From assembly GCF_004402375.1 (NCBI RefSeq), contig NZ_SOGJ01000010.1, forward strand, positions 62,001-126,000: 64,000 nt of DNA, in the 5' to 3' direction. A program made the position numbers and the translations under genes. The DNA comes from Cryobacterium breve (GTDB lineage: Bacteria > Actinomycetota > Actinomycetes > Actinomycetales > Microbacteriaceae). The notes beneath the pieces are model-generated. The model ran no database searches and had not been told where the DNA came from. It saw only the letters and a list, made by a program, of their open reading frames with translations. Positions 1-9,045 of the stretch are shown here, one piece after another (position 1 is the first letter of the stretch; the number at the start of each line of letters is the position of its first letter).

Positions 1-1122
1 GTTGCCCGTGCGCACGGTTTCGTGCAGCACGGCCAGAGCCTGAGGAACTGCCAGGTCATCGTCCATGGCCGTCGCGAATTCGTCCGGGACGATCTCCACG
101 CCGGATCCGGCGAAACGGGTGTCGGCCAGGCGGCGGTCAGCGCGGTCGAGAAAGCTCTCGATCCGCTCGAGGGCCGCTTCGGCCTCCACGAGGGAACCCT
201 CGTGGTAGTCGATGGTGGATCGGTAGTGGGCCGCGCCGAGGTAGTACCGCACGACGATCGAGCGAGCCTGGTCGAGCAGCTCGGCCGCGAAGACCGAGTT
301 GCCGAGCGACTTGGACATCTTCTGCCCGTTCACGTTCACGAGCCCGTTGTGTACCCAGTAGTTCGCGAAACCGTCGCCGGCGGCGGCGGACTGAGCCAGC
401 TCGTTTTCGTGGTGCGGAAAGCGCAGGTCAAGGCCGCCGCCGTGGATGTCGAACCGTGCGCCGAGGTAGCGCGACGCCATGGCCGAGCATTCCACGTGCC
501 AGCCGGGTCGCCCTGCTCCCCAGGGGGACGCCCAGGAGGCCGATTCCGGTTCGTCGGCCTTGCGTCCCTTCCACAGAGCGAAGTCCCGCGGGTCCTTTTT
601 GCCGCGCGGGTCGGCATCCACTGCCGCCTCCATGTCGCCGCGGCGCTGACGGGTCAAATCGCCGTAGCCGGGCCAGCTGGCCGTGTCGAAGTAGACATCG
701 CTGGAGCCGTCGTCGGCCGGATAGGCGTGACCGCGCTCGATCAAGCGGCCGATGAGGTCTTGCATCTGCTGGATACTGGCGGTGGCTCGAGGTTCGTAGC
801 TGGGGGCCAGGATGCCGAGCCGTTGGTAGCCGGCGGTGAACTCCAGCTCGTAGCGATAGGCCAGGGCCCACCACTCCTCGGTGCCGCGAGCGGCGTGGGT
901 GAGAATCTTGTCATCGATGTCGGTGACGTTCCGCACGAACGTGACGTCGAAGCCGCGGTAGGTGAGCCAGCGGCGTAACTGGTCGTAGACGAGTGCGCTG
1001 CGCAGGTGGCCGATGTGGGGAGAAGACTGCACGGTGGGTCCGCAGACGTAGATGCCCACCGCGCCGGGCGTGAGGGGAATGAAATCGCGGAGGGCCTGGA
1101 CCCGGGAATCGTAGAGTCGCAT
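1..1122 (-). CDS. cysS: Cysteinyl-tRNA synthetase (C-terminal part outside window)
   Basis: This class I aminoacyl-tRNA synthetase charges tRNA-Cys with cysteine in the cytoplasm. Read on the minus strand from an ATG at 1122, the protein starts [14 protein letters not shown]. It carries the cysteine-specific CGPTVQ segment, a PHIGH nucleotide-binding signature near residue 36, and KMSKS about two thirds of the way along the visible part. The Zn-site context WHVECSAM is also present. The stop lies beyond position 1, so about 100 C-terminal residues are missing from view. The gene starts 2 nt after the ispDF stop, so the two are very likely cotranscribed, as in carD-ispD-ispF-cysS of other actinobacteria. 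Confidence 0.95.
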   Translation of the reverse strand, partial: MRLYDSRVQALRDFIPLTPGAVGIYVCGPTVQSSPHIGHLRSALVYDQLRRWLTYRGFDVTFVRNVTDIDDKILTHAARGTEEWWALAYRYELEFTAGYQRLGILAPSYEPRATASIQQMQDLIGRLIERGHAYPADDGSSDVYFDTASWPGYGDLTRQRRGDMEAAVDADPRGKKDPRDFALWKGRKADEPESASWASPWGAGRPGWHVECSAMASRYLGARFDIHGGGLDLRFPHHENELAQSAAAGDGFANYWVHNGLVNVNGQKMSKSLGNSVFAAELLDQARSIVVRYYLGAAHYRSTIDYHEGSLVEAEAALERIESFLDRADRRLADTRFAGSGVEIVPDEFATAMDDDLAVPQALAVLHETVRTGN

Positions 1123-1124
1123 TG

Positions 1125-2333
1125 TCACGCTTCCCAGCTTAGGTCAGGGTCTGCCGGCTGCCACGGGAGAATGAGCGCTGTCGCAATGGCGGCGATTCCC
1201 TCGCCGCGCCCCGTGAAGCCCAGGGCATCCGACGTCGTCGCGGAAACATTGACCGGCGCCTTCAACAGGCCGCTCAGGATCGCCTCCGCTTCGGCACGGC
1301 GGGGGCTGAGCTTGGGCCGGTTGCCGATGATCTGCACCGCGACGTTGCCGACCCGGAAGCCGGCCTCGGCTAGCAGGCGCAGTGTCTCCTCCACGAACAC
1401 GTCACCGTGGGCACCCTCGAAGCGCGGATCGGAGGTGCCGAAGACCCCGCCGATGTCGCCGAGTCCGGCGGCGGACAGCAGGGCGTCGCAGATCGCATGC
1501 ACGGCGGCGTCACCGTCGCTGTGCCCGGAGAGACCACGCTCCCCCGGCCACATCAGCCCGGCCAGCCACAGTTCCGACTCGTCATCGAAGGCGTGAACGT
1601 CGAGGCCGGTGCCGACTCGAGAGGCGGACGCGGCCGGTTCCCGCACGCTGAGTAGGGACTCGGCGCGGCGCAGGTCCCACGGAGTGGTGATCTTGAAAGC
1701 CAGGGGGTCTCCGGCGATCACGGTGACCGGGAAGCCCGCGGCGGCCACCACACCCGCATCGTCTGTGGCCGCCGCGGTGGCGCCGGCGGTTGCGGATTCG
1801 AGCATGTCCCGCGGGAAGCCCTGGGGGGTCTGGACAGCGGACAGCTCGGCACGGTCCACCGTGCCGAGGATCACTCCGGAGGTCGTGACGTTCTTGATGG
1901 TGTCGACCAGAGGCAATCCGGGAACGATCCCGTTCCCGGTGGCCCGCACGGCATCGACGACGGCGTCGCAGAGCGCGGCAGGGGTGAGGGCGCGCGCCGC
2001 GTCGTGCACCAACACGATGCGCACGCCGGGCTGCAGGGCTGCCAGCCCGCGGTCAACGGATTCCTGCCGGGTTGTGCCGCCGGCCACCACATCGACGGAT
2101 GCCGCACCGCCGGCCCGGCCTGCGATCCGACGTGCCTCGGCGAGGTGGCTGTTCGGTGCGACGACGATGACCTGGGCAGGGTCGCGCATGCCGAAAACGG
2201 CGAGCAGGGAGCGTTCGAGCAGCGTGCGCCCGGCCACTGTGACGAACGCCTTCGGCTGCGGGTGCCCGAGCCGGTTGCCATTGCCCGCGGCGACGACGAT
2301 GACCGCAACCTGGGGCACAGGGGAATCATTCAT
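1125..2333 (-). CDS. ispDF: Bifunctional IspD/IspF of the MEP isoprenoid pathway
   Basis: A 402-residue fusion of two enzymes of the non-mevalonate pathway. Residues about 8-230 are the 2-C-methyl-D-erythritol 4-phosphate cytidylyltransferase (IspD), with the nucleotide-binding AAGNGNRLG loop. Residues about 240-395 are the 2-C-methyl-D-erythritol 2,4-cyclodiphosphate synthase (IspF), with the metal-binding GLDVHAF and [11 protein letters not shown] segments and the late [14 protein letters not shown] segment. In mycobacteria ispD and ispF are separate neighbouring genes; here they are one reading frame. The ATG at 2333 is preceded by TAGCCT only 6 nt upstream, which suggests a leaderless mRNA. 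cysS follows after 2 nt. Confidence 0.95.
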   Translation of the reverse strand: MNDSPVPQVAVIVVAAGNGNRLGHPQPKAFVTVAGRTLLERSLLAVFGMRDPAQVIVVAPNSHLAEARRIAGRAGGAASVDVVAGGTTRQESVDRGLAALQPGVRIVLVHDAARALTPAALCDAVVDAVRATGNGIVPGLPLVDTIKNVTTSGVILGTVDRAELSAVQTPQGFPRDMLESATAGATAAATDDAGVVAAAGFPVTVIAGDPLAFKITTPWDLRRAESLLSVREPAASASRVGTGLDVHAFDDESELWLAGLMWPGERGLSGHSDGDAAVHAICDALLSAAGLGDIGGVFGTSDPRFEGAHGDVFVEETLRLLAEAGFRVGNVAVQIIGNRPKLSPRRAEAEAILSGLLKAPVNVSATTSDALGFTGRGEGIAAIATALILPWQPADPDLSWEA

Positions 2334-2339
2334 GTCAGG

Positions 2340-2345
2340 AGGCTA
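2340..2345 (-). promoter_or_regulatory. Candidate -10 box of a leaderless ispDF transcript
   Basis: TAGCCT on the minus strand ends 6 nt before the ispDF ATG, so transcription would begin at or next to the start codon. No Shine-Dalgarno sequence fits in the gap. This is one of a set of such boxes in the window. Confidence 0.5.
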
Positions 2346-2400
2346 TCTGGTGAGGTCGGCGGCGAGTAGACGCGGAATCGGGGCGGTGAGGGGAACGCGA

Positions 2401-2426
2401 AAGGCGGCACCTTTCGGCGCCGCCTT
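2401..2426 (-). terminator. Hairpin between carD and ispDF
   Basis: AAGGCGGC (2401-2408) pairs with GCCGCCTT (2419-2426) around a 10-nt loop, 42 nt beyond the carD stop. It probably ends the carD transcript and so separates it from ispDF, which has its own -10 box. There is no clear U-run, which is usual for high-GC hosts. Confidence 0.55.
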
Positions 2427-2467
2427 CCAGCGAAAGCAGTTCAGGATGTTTCAGGGCCTGCTCCGGA

Positions 2468-2950
2468 TCAGGAGGCAAGAACCTCGTCGAGAACCGTGGA
2501 GGCCTTCTCTTCGTCGGTCTTCTCGGCCAGGGCGAGCTCGGAGATCAAGATCTGACGAGCCTTGGCCAGCATGCGCTTCTCGCCGGCGGACAAGCCGCGG
2601 TCTTGGTCGCGGCGCCACAGGTCGCGAACGACCTCGGATACTTTGATCACGTCACCGGACGCGAGCTTTTCCAGGTTGGCCTTGTACCGACGCGACCAGT
2701 TCGTGGGCTCTTCGGTGAAGGGCGCTCGCAAGACCTCGAACACCTTGTCGAGACCCTCTTTGCCGATCACGTCTCGAACGCCGACCAGGTCGACGTTCTC
2801 AGCGGGCACCTCAATGGTGAGGTCGCCCTGAGTGACATTGAGCTTCAGGTACAGTTTTTCTTCACCCTTGATCATCCGCGTCTTCACCTCGGTGATCGTC
2901 GCGGCTCCATGGTGGGGATAAACGACAGTTTCGCCAACCTCAAAAAGCAT
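2468..2950 (-). CDS. carD: CarD-family RNA polymerase-binding regulator
   Basis: CarD binds the RNA polymerase beta subunit through its N-terminal Tudor-like domain and stabilises open promoter complexes. The 160-residue protein starts [17 protein letters not shown], the family's standard beginning, and its helical C-terminal DNA-binding half includes [13 protein letters not shown] and [13 protein letters not shown] chose the ATG at 2950 because family homology begins there and GAAGGGA lies upstream; an in-frame TTG seven codons earlier is less likely. A TATCCT box at 2977-2982 on the minus strand may be the -10 element. It is divergent from the lipoprotein gene and lies upstream of ispDF, a conserved actinobacterial order. 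Confidence 0.95.
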   Translation of the reverse strand: MLFEVGETVVYPHHGAATITEVKTRMIKGEEKLYLKLNVTQGDLTIEVPAENVDLVGVRDVIGKEGLDKVFEVLRAPFTEEPTNWSRRYKANLEKLASGDVIKVSEVVRDLWRRDQDRGLSAGEKRMLAKARQILISELALAEKTDEEKASTVLDEVLAS

Positions 2951-3118
2951 GTGTGTATATCCCTTCAGCAACGTCTAGGATACCACAGCTGTCGGTGGTA
3001 GGGTTCGCCGCGCCTTCGCACGCGCCGTGCGGCCCGGTGTAAGCCAGTAGGCTGGAGCGAAAGCTAATTTTGCGGCGTTTGGCCATCGGGCAAAACGGTG
3101 AACTGTTGTGGAGGCCTT

Positions 3119-3595
3119 GTGAGAGCTCGAACCATCGTGTCCGTCGTCCTGGCGGCCGGCATCCTGCTGGGGACCAGCGGCTGCAACCTCTTTGCTCCGC
3201 AGTCGACGACCGCCAAGTACGACGCGAGCGATGGCGTGAGCGGCGATGTCGGCGACCTCGCCATCCGCAACGCAATCCTGCTGTCCGAGGAGGGCGCGGT
3301 CGCCAATCTCGTGGTCACCGTCGTCAACTCGGGCGACACGGCGCAGAGCCTGAACGTTCAGTACGACGACGGCTCCGACAAGGTCAACCAAAAGGTGAAC
3401 GTGGATGCGAACTCCAGCGTGACCCTCGGCACGGAGGACGCTCCCACGGTCACGGTCACGGCCGACCTGGAACTCGGTTCGCTGTTCCCGGTGTTCTTCC
3501 AATACGGCGGCGAAACCGGCGTCGAGGTACTCGTTCCCGTGCTCGACGGCAGCCTCGGCGAGTACTCGACGCTGCTGCCGACGCCCGCCCCGTAG
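3119..3595 (+). CDS. Small predicted lipoprotein of unknown function
   Basis: The protein begins with a clear lipoprotein signal peptide: positive MRARTI, a hydrophobic stretch, and lipobox GTSGC with the acylated Cys near residue 22. The mature part, about 136 residues, is rich in Ser, Thr, Asp and Val and looks like an all-beta extracytoplasmic domain; I recognise no catalytic motif. GTG 3119 is preceded by GGAGG at 3110-3114; an in-frame GTG at 3098 would add seven unlikely residues. It sits convergent to regX3 and divergent from carD. A DUF-type or copper-chaperone-like (PCu_A) role is possible but not shown by the sequence. Confidence 0.8.
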   Translation: MRARTIVSVVLAAGILLGTSGCNLFAPQSTTAKYDASDGVSGDVGDLAIRNAILLSEEGAVANLVVTVVNSGDTAQSLNVQYDDGSDKVNQKVNVDANSSVTLGTEDAPTVTVTADLELGSLFPVFFQYGGETGVEVLVPVLDGSLGEYSTLLPTPAP

Positions 3596-3603
3596 GGCGG
3601 GCG
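3582..3603. terminator. Bidirectional terminator between lipoprotein gene and regX3
   Basis: A perfect 9-bp stem, CGCCCGCCC (3582-3590) with GGGCGGGCG (3595-3603), closes on a CGTA loop. It overlaps the lipoprotein stop codon and lies 11 nt beyond the regX3 stop on the other strand, so it can serve both convergent genes. Confidence 0.6.
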
Positions 3604-3613
3604 CGCGGCGCGC

Positions 3614-4294
3614 TCAGGCGTCGAAGCGGTAGCCGAGGCCGCGCACGGTGACCAGCATCGTCGGGTTCGACGGCGTGGCCTCGATCCGCGACCGGATCCG
3701 TTTGATGTGCACGTCGAGGGTCTTGGTGTCGCCGAAGTAGTCGGTGCCCCAGACCCGGTCGATCAGCTGACCCCTGGTCAACACCCGGCCCGCATTGCGG
3801 AGCAGGAATTCCAGCAACTCGAATTCCTTCAGGGGCAGGTTCACAATCTCGCCGGACACTGTGACGGTGTGCCGTTCGGTGTCCATGCGCACGGTACCGG
3901 CTGCCAAAACGCTGAGGTCCTCACCGGCTTCGTCGATGCGTCGCCGGGACACGGCCCGGATGCGCGCGAGCAGTTCCCTGGTCGAGTAGGGCTTGGTCAC
4001 GTAGTCATCGGCACCCAGCTCGAGCCCCACGACGATGTCGACCTCGGAGTCTTTGGCGGTCAGCATGATGATCGGCACCATGGACCGTGTGCGGATTTCC
4101 CGGCAGACCTCCGTACCCGGAATGCCGGGCAGCATCAGGTCGAGCAGGATGAGGTCAGCACCCGTACGGTCGAACTCCGTGATGGCGCTCGGACCGTCCT
4201 CAGCGACCGTGACCTCGTAGCCTTCACGTTCGAGCAGGAAGCTCAGCGGCTCGCTGAGCGCGCTCTCGTCTTCGACCAGCAGGATGTGGCTCAC
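3614..4294 (-). CDS. regX3: OmpR/PhoB-family response regulator, RegX3-like
   Basis: This is the DNA-binding output of a phosphate-sensing two-component system. The 226-residue protein has a receiver domain (residues 1-120) with acidic pair E8/D9, phospho-acceptor D52 in LILLDLMLPG and the conserved K in DDYVTKPYSTRELL. It is followed by a winged-helix domain (about 130-226) with LLEFLLRN, GQLIDRVWG and VHIKRIRSRIE. It overlaps the senX3 stop by 4 nt, so translation is coupled. Proximity to phoU, pst and ppk supports the phosphate-starvation role known for SenX3-RegX3. Confidence 0.9.
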   Translation of the reverse strand: MSHILLVEDESALSEPLSFLLEREGYEVTVAEDGPSAITEFDRTGADLILLDLMLPGIPGTEVCREIRTRSMVPIIMLTAKDSEVDIVVGLELGADDYVTKPYSTRELLARIRAVSRRRIDEAGEDLSVLAAGTVRMDTERHTVTVSGEIVNLPLKEFELLEFLLRNAGRVLTRGQLIDRVWGTDYFGDTKTLDVHIKRIRSRIEATPSNPTMLVTVRGLGYRFDA

Positions 4295-5445
4295 AGGGTG
4301 TCTCCTATCGCCGCCGGAGCGGGGTGCGGCGCCTCGGGGAGGCGGATGGTGAATGTCGATCCGCTGCCGGGCTGGGACCAGACCCGGATATCGCCGCCGT
4401 GGATCAGAACGATGTGCTTGACGATCGACAGTCCGAGGCCCGTGCCGCCAGTGTGCCGGGAACGGGCCTGGTCGACGCGGAAGAAGCGCTCGAAGATCCG
4501 CTCGAGGTCGGCTTCCTCGATGCCCACGCCCTGGTCCGTGACGCTGATCTCGACGACGCCGTCATGGCGACGCACGCCGACGCCGACCCGGCCGCCCTCG
4601 GCGGAGTAGTTCACGGCGTTGGACACCAGATTGTGCACCGCCATCACGAGCAGGCGCTCGTCGCCGTTCACTTCGGCGCCGGACTTCTTCCCAACGGCGA
4701 TGGTGATCTGTGCCGCGTCGGCAGGGACCCGGTTTTGATCGACCGCGGCCGTCACGATGGCGTCGACGCTCAGGGTCTCGGGTTCAGTGAGGGAATCCTG
4801 CGCCTGAAGTCGCGAGAGTTCGATGATCTCCTGGGTCAGCCGAGTGAGCCGTCCCGACTCGGTGGTGAGACGGTTCGCGAAGCGGCGCACCTGCGCCGGT
4901 TCGTCCGCGGCCTGATCGAGGGCCTCGGCCAGCAGCCCGACGGCGGCAATGGGGGTCTTCAACTCATGGCTGATATTGGCGACGAAGTCGCGCCGCACCT
5001 CGTCAAGGCGGAACGCCTCGGTGCGGTCCTCTGCCAGCAGCAGCACGTAGCGGGTTCCTAGTCGGGCCAGCCGCACTCGCACCCGCATGCTGGCATCGCC
5101 GAAGGGCCCGCGGGAGAGGACCAGGTTCTCTGAGATCGGTTCCCCGGTGCGGCGCACCTGGGCGATCAGGTCGAGCACCTCGGTGTGCACCAGCTGGCGG
5201 TTCCAGACCAGCCCCATCGACACAGCAGCCTGAGACGCCTTGATCACGTTGTTGGACGGGTCGACCACGGCACCGGCTGTCTCGAGCGCGTCGAGCACCT
5301 GGTCGATCCCATCGGGAACGGCCGGGTTCACCACCTCGGCCGCCCGTCGCCCGTGGCGCTCGGCCACGTGCAGAAGTGTCATGAATCCGGCACCGACGGT
5401 GAGGCCCAGTGCCAGCGCCAGCAGCACGAGCCCTGTCGATTCCAT
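4291..5445 (-). CDS. senX3: Sensor histidine kinase, SenX3-like
   Basis: This is the membrane sensor kinase partner of RegX3. The 384-residue protein has one N-terminal membrane segment (residues about 5-27), a PAS-like region (about 45-145), a HisKA dimerisation domain with phospho-acceptor H160 in FVANISHELKTP, and an HATPase_c domain with VHNLVSNAVNY (N box), DQGVGI (G1) and GGTGLGLSIVKH (G2). SenX3 has no large extracytoplasmic loop and is thought to sense phosphate status through PhoU and Pst, which are encoded nearby here. TAATCT lies 6 nt before the ATG, so the mRNA may be leaderless. It is divergent from phoU. Confidence 0.9.
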   Translation of the reverse strand: MESTGLVLLALALGLTVGAGFMTLLHVAERHGRRAAEVVNPAVPDGIDQVLDALETAGAVVDPSNNVIKASQAAVSMGLVWNRQLVHTEVLDLIAQVRRTGEPISENLVLSRGPFGDASMRVRVRLARLGTRYVLLLAEDRTEAFRLDEVRRDFVANISHELKTPIAAVGLLAEALDQAADEPAQVRRFANRLTTESGRLTRLTQEIIELSRLQAQDSLTEPETLSVDAIVTAAVDQNRVPADAAQITIAVGKKSGAEVNGDERLLVMAVHNLVSNAVNYSAEGGRVGVGVRRHDGVVEISVTDQGVGIEEADLERIFERFFRVDQARSRHTGGTGLGLSIVKHIVLIHGGDIRVWSQPGSGSTFTIRLPEAPHPAPAAIGDTL

Positions 5446-5451
5446 TTATCC

Positions 5452-5457
5452 AGATTA
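5452..5457 (-). promoter_or_regulatory. Candidate -10 box of a leaderless senX3 transcript
   Basis: TAATCT on the minus strand stands 6 nt before the senX3 ATG (5445), with no ribosome binding site between. The PHO-box repeats for phoU lie 60-100 bp further upstream in the same intergenic region. Confidence 0.5.
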
Positions 5458-5517
5458 CTGACACTTATCGGGGGCAGGTGACCCAGTCGCCCCGGCACGC
5501 AGACTACTTTAGGTAGT

Positions 5518-5550
5518 GTTCAAGACCACGGCACCTGCCGTTAACCTCAC
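5518..5550 (+). promoter_or_regulatory. Candidate PHO box of three tandem 11-nt units before phoU
   Basis: Three contiguous 11-nt units read GTTCAAGACCA, CGGCACCTGCC and GTTAACCTCAC. They resemble the GTTCACCTGCC direct-repeat unit known for PhoP boxes in Streptomyces; the middle unit keeps CACCTGCC and the outer ones keep GTT(C/A)A. The repeats lie between divergent senX3 and phoU, where RegX3 would be expected to bind. Similar units precede pstS at 14300-14344. Confidence 0.6.
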
Positions 5551-5626
5551 TCCCCCATGATTACCCGGGGCCCAGGTGGGTCTCACGTGTCTGCGCGTTA
5601 CGCGCGCCCAGGAAGGACCACACACC

Positions 5627-6283
5627 ATGCGTGAAGTATTCCAGCAGGAACTCGCCGAAGTGCAGGATCGCCTCGTCGAGATCTCGCGCCTCGTGGCGAT
5701 TTCCATCGACAAGGCGACGCGCGCGTTCAACGAGTCTGACGTGGGCCTCGCCGAAGAAGCGATTTCCGAAGACGAGAAGATCGACGAGCTGACCCTCGAA
5801 CTCGACGAACTGGCCATCACGATCCTCGCCCGCCAGCAGCCGGTGGCCCGCGACCTCCGGATCGTCGTCAGCGCCCTGCGCATCAGCGCATCGCTCGAGC
5901 GGATGGGCGATCTGTCCACGCACATCGCCCAACTCGCCCGCTACCGGTTCCCCGACAAGGTCGTGCCGAAGAGCCTGCGCGGCACGTTTGCGGAGATGGG
6001 CTCGCTCGTCACGGCGATCGCGAAGATGCTCACCGAACTCCTCACGAACGAGGACATGCTGCTGGCCGAGACCATCCGCAATGAAGACGACAAGGTCGAC
6101 GCGCTGCACCTGAGTGTCTTCGACGCCGTGCTCGGCGAGACCTGGAAGGGCCAGGCCATCGACACGGTCGACTCCACCCTCGCCAGCCGCTACCACGAGC
6201 GTTTCGCCGACCACGCGGTCTCGATAGCCAAGAAGGTGCAGTATCTCGGCACCGGTGCCTGGCAGCAGAACACAAACGCCTAG
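5627..6283 (+). CDS. phoU: Phosphate signalling protein PhoU
   Basis: PhoU is a cytoplasmic all-helical protein that links the Pst transporter to the phosphate sensor kinase and represses the Pho response when phosphate is plentiful. The 218-residue protein shows the two tandem three-helix repeats of the family, including the metal-binding type segments E-x-x-D around EDEKIDELTLELDE (first half) and RNEDDKVDALHLSVFD (second half). ATG 5627 is preceded by GGAAGGA at 5611-5617. It is divergent from senX3-regX3, its expected signalling partner, and is preceded by a candidate PHO box. Confidence 0.93.
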   Translation: MREVFQQELAEVQDRLVEISRLVAISIDKATRAFNESDVGLAEEAISEDEKIDELTLELDELAITILARQQPVARDLRIVVSALRISASLERMGDLSTHIAQLARYRFPDKVVPKSLRGTFAEMGSLVTAIAKMLTELLTNEDMLLAETIRNEDDKVDALHLSVFDAVLGETWKGQAIDTVDSTLASRYHERFADHAVSIAKKVQYLGTGAWQQNTNA

Positions 6284-6315
6284 CACCGGGCGCTCGCTCG
6301 ATTCGGCAGCACCCA

Positions 6316-6355
6316 CGAGAAAGCCCCGGAAGCACATGCTTCCGGGGCTTTCTCG
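6316..6355. terminator. Strong bidirectional terminator between phoU and gpmA
   Basis: A perfect 19-bp inverted repeat (6316-6334 with 6337-6355), containing AAGCCCCGGAAGC on one arm, lies between the convergent phoU and gpmA stops. The stem ends in GGGGCTTTCTC on the plus strand, so it is suitable for intrinsic termination in both directions. Confidence 0.85.
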
Positions 6356-6380
6356 TTCGAGGTGGGTGAGGGCGGATGCC

Positions 6381-7133
6381 CTACTTCTTTTTGCCCTGAG
6401 CTGCGACCGCTGCCGCGCCGGCGGCAGCGGCTTCCGGGTCCAGGTATCGTCCGGGGCCGAGCGGCATCATGTCTTCGCCGAGGCGGTACACCAGCGGGAT
6501 GCCGGTGGGGATGTTCAGCTCGGCGATGTCGGCGTCGCTGACGCCGTCGAGGTGCTTGACCAGGGCGCGCAGCGAGTTGCCGTGGGCGGTGACGAGAACA
6601 GTCTTGCCCGCACGCAGGTCGGGCGTGATGTCCGACTCCCAGTAGGGCAGCATCCGGTCGACGACGTCACTCAGGCACTCGGTGCGGGGCAGGTCTTCAC
6701 CCAGGTTCGCGTAGCGGACGTCGTGCGCCTGGGACCAGGCGGAATCGTCGGCCAGCACGGGCGGCGGCACGTCGAACGAACGACGCCACAGCTGGAACTG
6801 CTCCGGACCGAACTTGGCGAGGGTCTCCGCCTTGTCCAGGCCCTGCAGGGCGCCGTAGTGGCGCTCGTTGAGACGCCAGGAACGCTTAACGTCGATCCAC
6901 AGCCGGTCGGCCTCCTCGAGCGCGATGTTCGCGGTCTGGATGGCGCGGGTAAGTAATGAGGTGTGCAGAACGTCGGGCAGCAAGCCTGACTCGGCGAGGA
7001 GCTCGCCGGCGCGCTTGGCTTCGCCAGCACCCTGCTCGCTCAGCCTGACATCCACCCAGCCGGTGAAGAGGTTTTCTTGGTTCCATAGGCTTTGGCCGTG
7101 ACGGAGAAGGATGAGATTGTATGCATCTGACAT
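6381..7133 (-). CDS. gpmA: 2,3-bisphosphoglycerate-dependent phosphoglycerate mutase
   Basis: This glycolytic enzyme interconverts 3- and 2-phosphoglycerate using a phosphohistidine. The 250-residue protein has the histidine-phosphatase RHG signature in [13 protein letters not shown] (catalytic His near 11), the [11 protein letters not shown] segment, and the second catalytic His in [13 protein letters not shown]. Length matches dPGM. A TAGAGT box stands 7 nt before the ATG, suggesting leaderless expression. It follows ygfZ in the same orientation and faces phoU. In mycobacteria gpm1 is likewise next to senX3-regX3, so the neighbourhood is conserved. Confidence 0.95.
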   Translation of the reverse strand: MSDAYNLILLRHGQSLWNQENLFTGWVDVRLSEQGAGEAKRAGELLAESGLLPDVLHTSLLTRAIQTANIALEEADRLWIDVKRSWRLNERHYGALQGLDKAETLAKFGPEQFQLWRRSFDVPPPVLADDSAWSQAHDVRYANLGEDLPRTECLSDVVDRMLPYWESDITPDLRAGKTVLVTAHGNSLRALVKHLDGVSDADIAELNIPTGIPLVYRLGEDMMPLGPGRYLDPEAAAAGAAAVAAQGKKK

Positions 7134-7140
7134 GCGTCCA

Positions 7141-7146
7141 ACTCTA
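7141..7146 (-). promoter_or_regulatory. Candidate -10 box of a leaderless gpmA transcript
   Basis: TAGAGT on the minus strand ends 7 nt before the gpmA ATG at 7133. No ribosome binding site lies in the gap. Confidence 0.45.
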
Positions 7147-7175
7147 CCGACGTGCCGGGCGTGCCAGTGCTCAGC

Positions 7176-8357
7176 TCAGTGGCCGGGGGAGCGGATCCCG
7201 AGGCGGGGCAGCCGGGGGATGTCCGCGACGGAACCGGCCGACTGGGGCACGATGACCTCCTGGGCGGCCGACACGAGGATGCCCTGGGACGCCACATAGA
7301 GTGTGACCGTGGCGGGGACCGTGCGCTTGACGGTGGCGAGCGCGATCGGGCCGAGCTCGTAGTGGATGGCGCTGGAGGTGATCAGGCCGACCCCCCGGTG
7401 CTCGGTGCTGCCGTCCGTCAGCTGCCGCACGGCCTGCACCTCGTCACCGTGCGCCGGAAGGACAGCGTCGGAGCCGTCCAGGTGCAGCATGACCAGCCGG
7501 CGCGGCGGATGTCCCAGGTTGTGCACCTTCGCCACGGTCTCCTGGCCGCGGTAGCAGCCCTTGTTCAGATGCACGGCGGTACGGAGCCAGTCGAGTTCGT
7601 GCGGCAGGCTCTTCTCGTCGACCTCCAGGGCCCGGCGCGGACGCCAGGCAGCGATCCTCAGCGCCTCCAGGGCAAGCAGGCCGGCGACAGCGACCACGCC
7701 GTTGCGCACGGCGTCGCGTAGTTCCGGCAGCGAGGCCCGCGGCACGAGGGTCTCCGTCCACTGCCAGGCGGCCCCCGGGTGCGCCGGCGCATCCGCGTAC
7801 TGGAATCCGCCTGCGGCCACCTGGTTCCAGGGGTCGTGCCACACCAGCGGCACGCCGTTGGGCGCGGCGGGGGTGGCGCTTGACGGCACCGCCGGATCAC
7901 CCATGCAACCGATCACGGCCCAGGACGCAGTGTGGTCGACAACCTGCACGCGCAGGGTGAAGCGCATCTTGTCGAGCCAGGCATGCAGTCCCGGCAGCTG
8001 GGCCGCCTCGACCAGCAGCCAGGTCTCGACCCCGTCGTCGATGACCTCCATGGCGTACTGGACATGCCCGGTCGGGTCGAGCAGGAGCGTCTCGGTGGAC
8101 TCCCCCGGGGTGAGGCCGCGCAGCTCCTGGCTCGAGATCGAGTTGAGCCAGCTCAGTCGGTCCGGTCCGGCCACGCTGAGCACGCCGTGGTGGGACAGAT
8201 CGACGATGGTGCCGCCCGCCAGCAGCCGGCGCTGCTCGGCGAGCGGGCCGCCGTAGTGCGCGGCCACACCGGCGTCGATGCCCTCGGCCTGCACCGCGCC
8301 GTCGAGTTCGAGCAGCGGGGACGGGACGGCCAGGGGCGACGGAGATTCGATGGTCAT
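7176..8357 (-). CDS. ygfZ: YgfZ/GcvT-like folate-binding protein
   Basis: Relatives of YgfZ use tetrahydrofolate in the maintenance of Fe-S enzymes. The 393-residue protein has the GcvT-type folate-binding fold, and its C-terminal half contains the family signature K-G-C-Y-R-G-Q-E with the conserved Cys, followed by GHPPRRLVML. I chose ATG 8357 because GGAAAGAG lies about 8 nt upstream; an ATG five codons earlier overlaps that ribosome site. The gene follows the nitrobindin-like gene in the same orientation, an order also seen around the mycobacterial Rv0812-Rv0821c region as far as I recall. Its exact client is not shown by the sequence. Confidence 0.88.
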   Translation of the reverse strand: MTIESPSPLAVPSPLLELDGAVQAEGIDAGVAAHYGGPLAEQRRLLAGGTIVDLSHHGVLSVAGPDRLSWLNSISSQELRGLTPGESTETLLLDPTGHVQYAMEVIDDGVETWLLVEAAQLPGLHAWLDKMRFTLRVQVVDHTASWAVIGCMGDPAVPSSATPAAPNGVPLVWHDPWNQVAAGGFQYADAPAHPGAAWQWTETLVPRASLPELRDAVRNGVVAVAGLLALEALRIAAWRPRRALEVDEKSLPHELDWLRTAVHLNKGCYRGQETVAKVHNLGHPPRRLVMLHLDGSDAVLPAHGDEVQAVRQLTDGSTEHRGVGLITSSAIHYELGPIALATVKRTVPATVTLYVASQGILVSAAQEVIVPQSAGSVADIPRLPRLGIRSPGH

Positions 8358-8424
8358 GGGAACTCTTTCCAACTGACGGTTCGACGCCGTGGCGTCAGGA
8401 TGTTCGGCGCTCGTGAGAACCGGG

Positions 8425-9039
8425 TCATTCGACGCGCTTGAGGCGGCCGGAGGCGTGTGTGCGCAGGCTCTGCCCGAGGGCGGCGATGTCCCAGGCCCAG
8501 AGCAGGTGACCGTCGACCAGACCGTAGAGCCTCGTGGCGGCGGAGTAGGGTTTGGCGCCCTGGGTGCGCATCACGGCATCCGTCGCCAGATCGATGCGGG
8601 GACCCTTCACCTGGCCCAGGTAGATTTCGGCGACGCCACCGGGATGCACGATAGTCACGTCGATGTCGAAGCCGTCGTCGGCGTTGCGCAGGTTTTCGAC
8701 CGCCGCGGCGGTGACGAACGGATGCGCGCCAGCGGCCGGCAGCAGTCCCGGCCCGGGATCGCCGGCACCCTGACTACGACTCAACCGCCAGTACCCGGTC
8801 TCGGTCATCAGCGGCGTCTTCTCGTCGCTGCCGCTGTCCGGTTCGGGCTCGAGCCAGGTGTAGGAGCTGTAGTTCAGATGCGGCAGACCGTCGTGGCTGA
8901 AGCTCAGACGGTGGCCGAACTCGCGGCTGACGGACTCGTCTCCGATCAGGTAGTCGAGGACTCCCGACCCCTCCCACACTCCGAGCAGCCACGACAGCGG
9001 CACAACCTCGGACGGGAGCTGAGTGGGGAGCTCAAACAT
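8425..9039 (-). CDS. FABP-like / nitrobindin-family heme-binding beta-barrel protein
   Basis: The 204-residue protein belongs to the bacterial fatty-acid-binding-protein-like family that includes nitrobindins, small heme beta-barrels that handle peroxynitrite. The N-terminal WLLGVWEGSG contains the GxWxGxG family motif, and the C-terminal part has the alternating strand pattern typical of a barrel (TRLYGLVDGHLLWAWDIAA). Nitrobindin orthologues are mostly 160-200 residues, so the length fits. It lies 6 nt downstream of the small membrane ORF and upstream of ygfZ, so cotranscription is likely. Heme binding is inferred from the family only. Confidence 0.85.
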   Translation of the reverse strand: MFELPTQLPSEVVPLSWLLGVWEGSGVLDYLIGDESVSREFGHRLSFSHDGLPHLNYSSYTWLEPEPDSGSDEKTPLMTETGYWRLSRSQGAGDPGPGLLPAAGAHPFVTAAAVENLRNADDGFDIDVTIVHPGGVAEIYLGQVKGPRIDLATDAVMRTQGAKPYSAATRLYGLVDGHLLWAWDIAALGQSLRTHASGRLKRVE

Positions 9040-9045
9040 CGGTGG

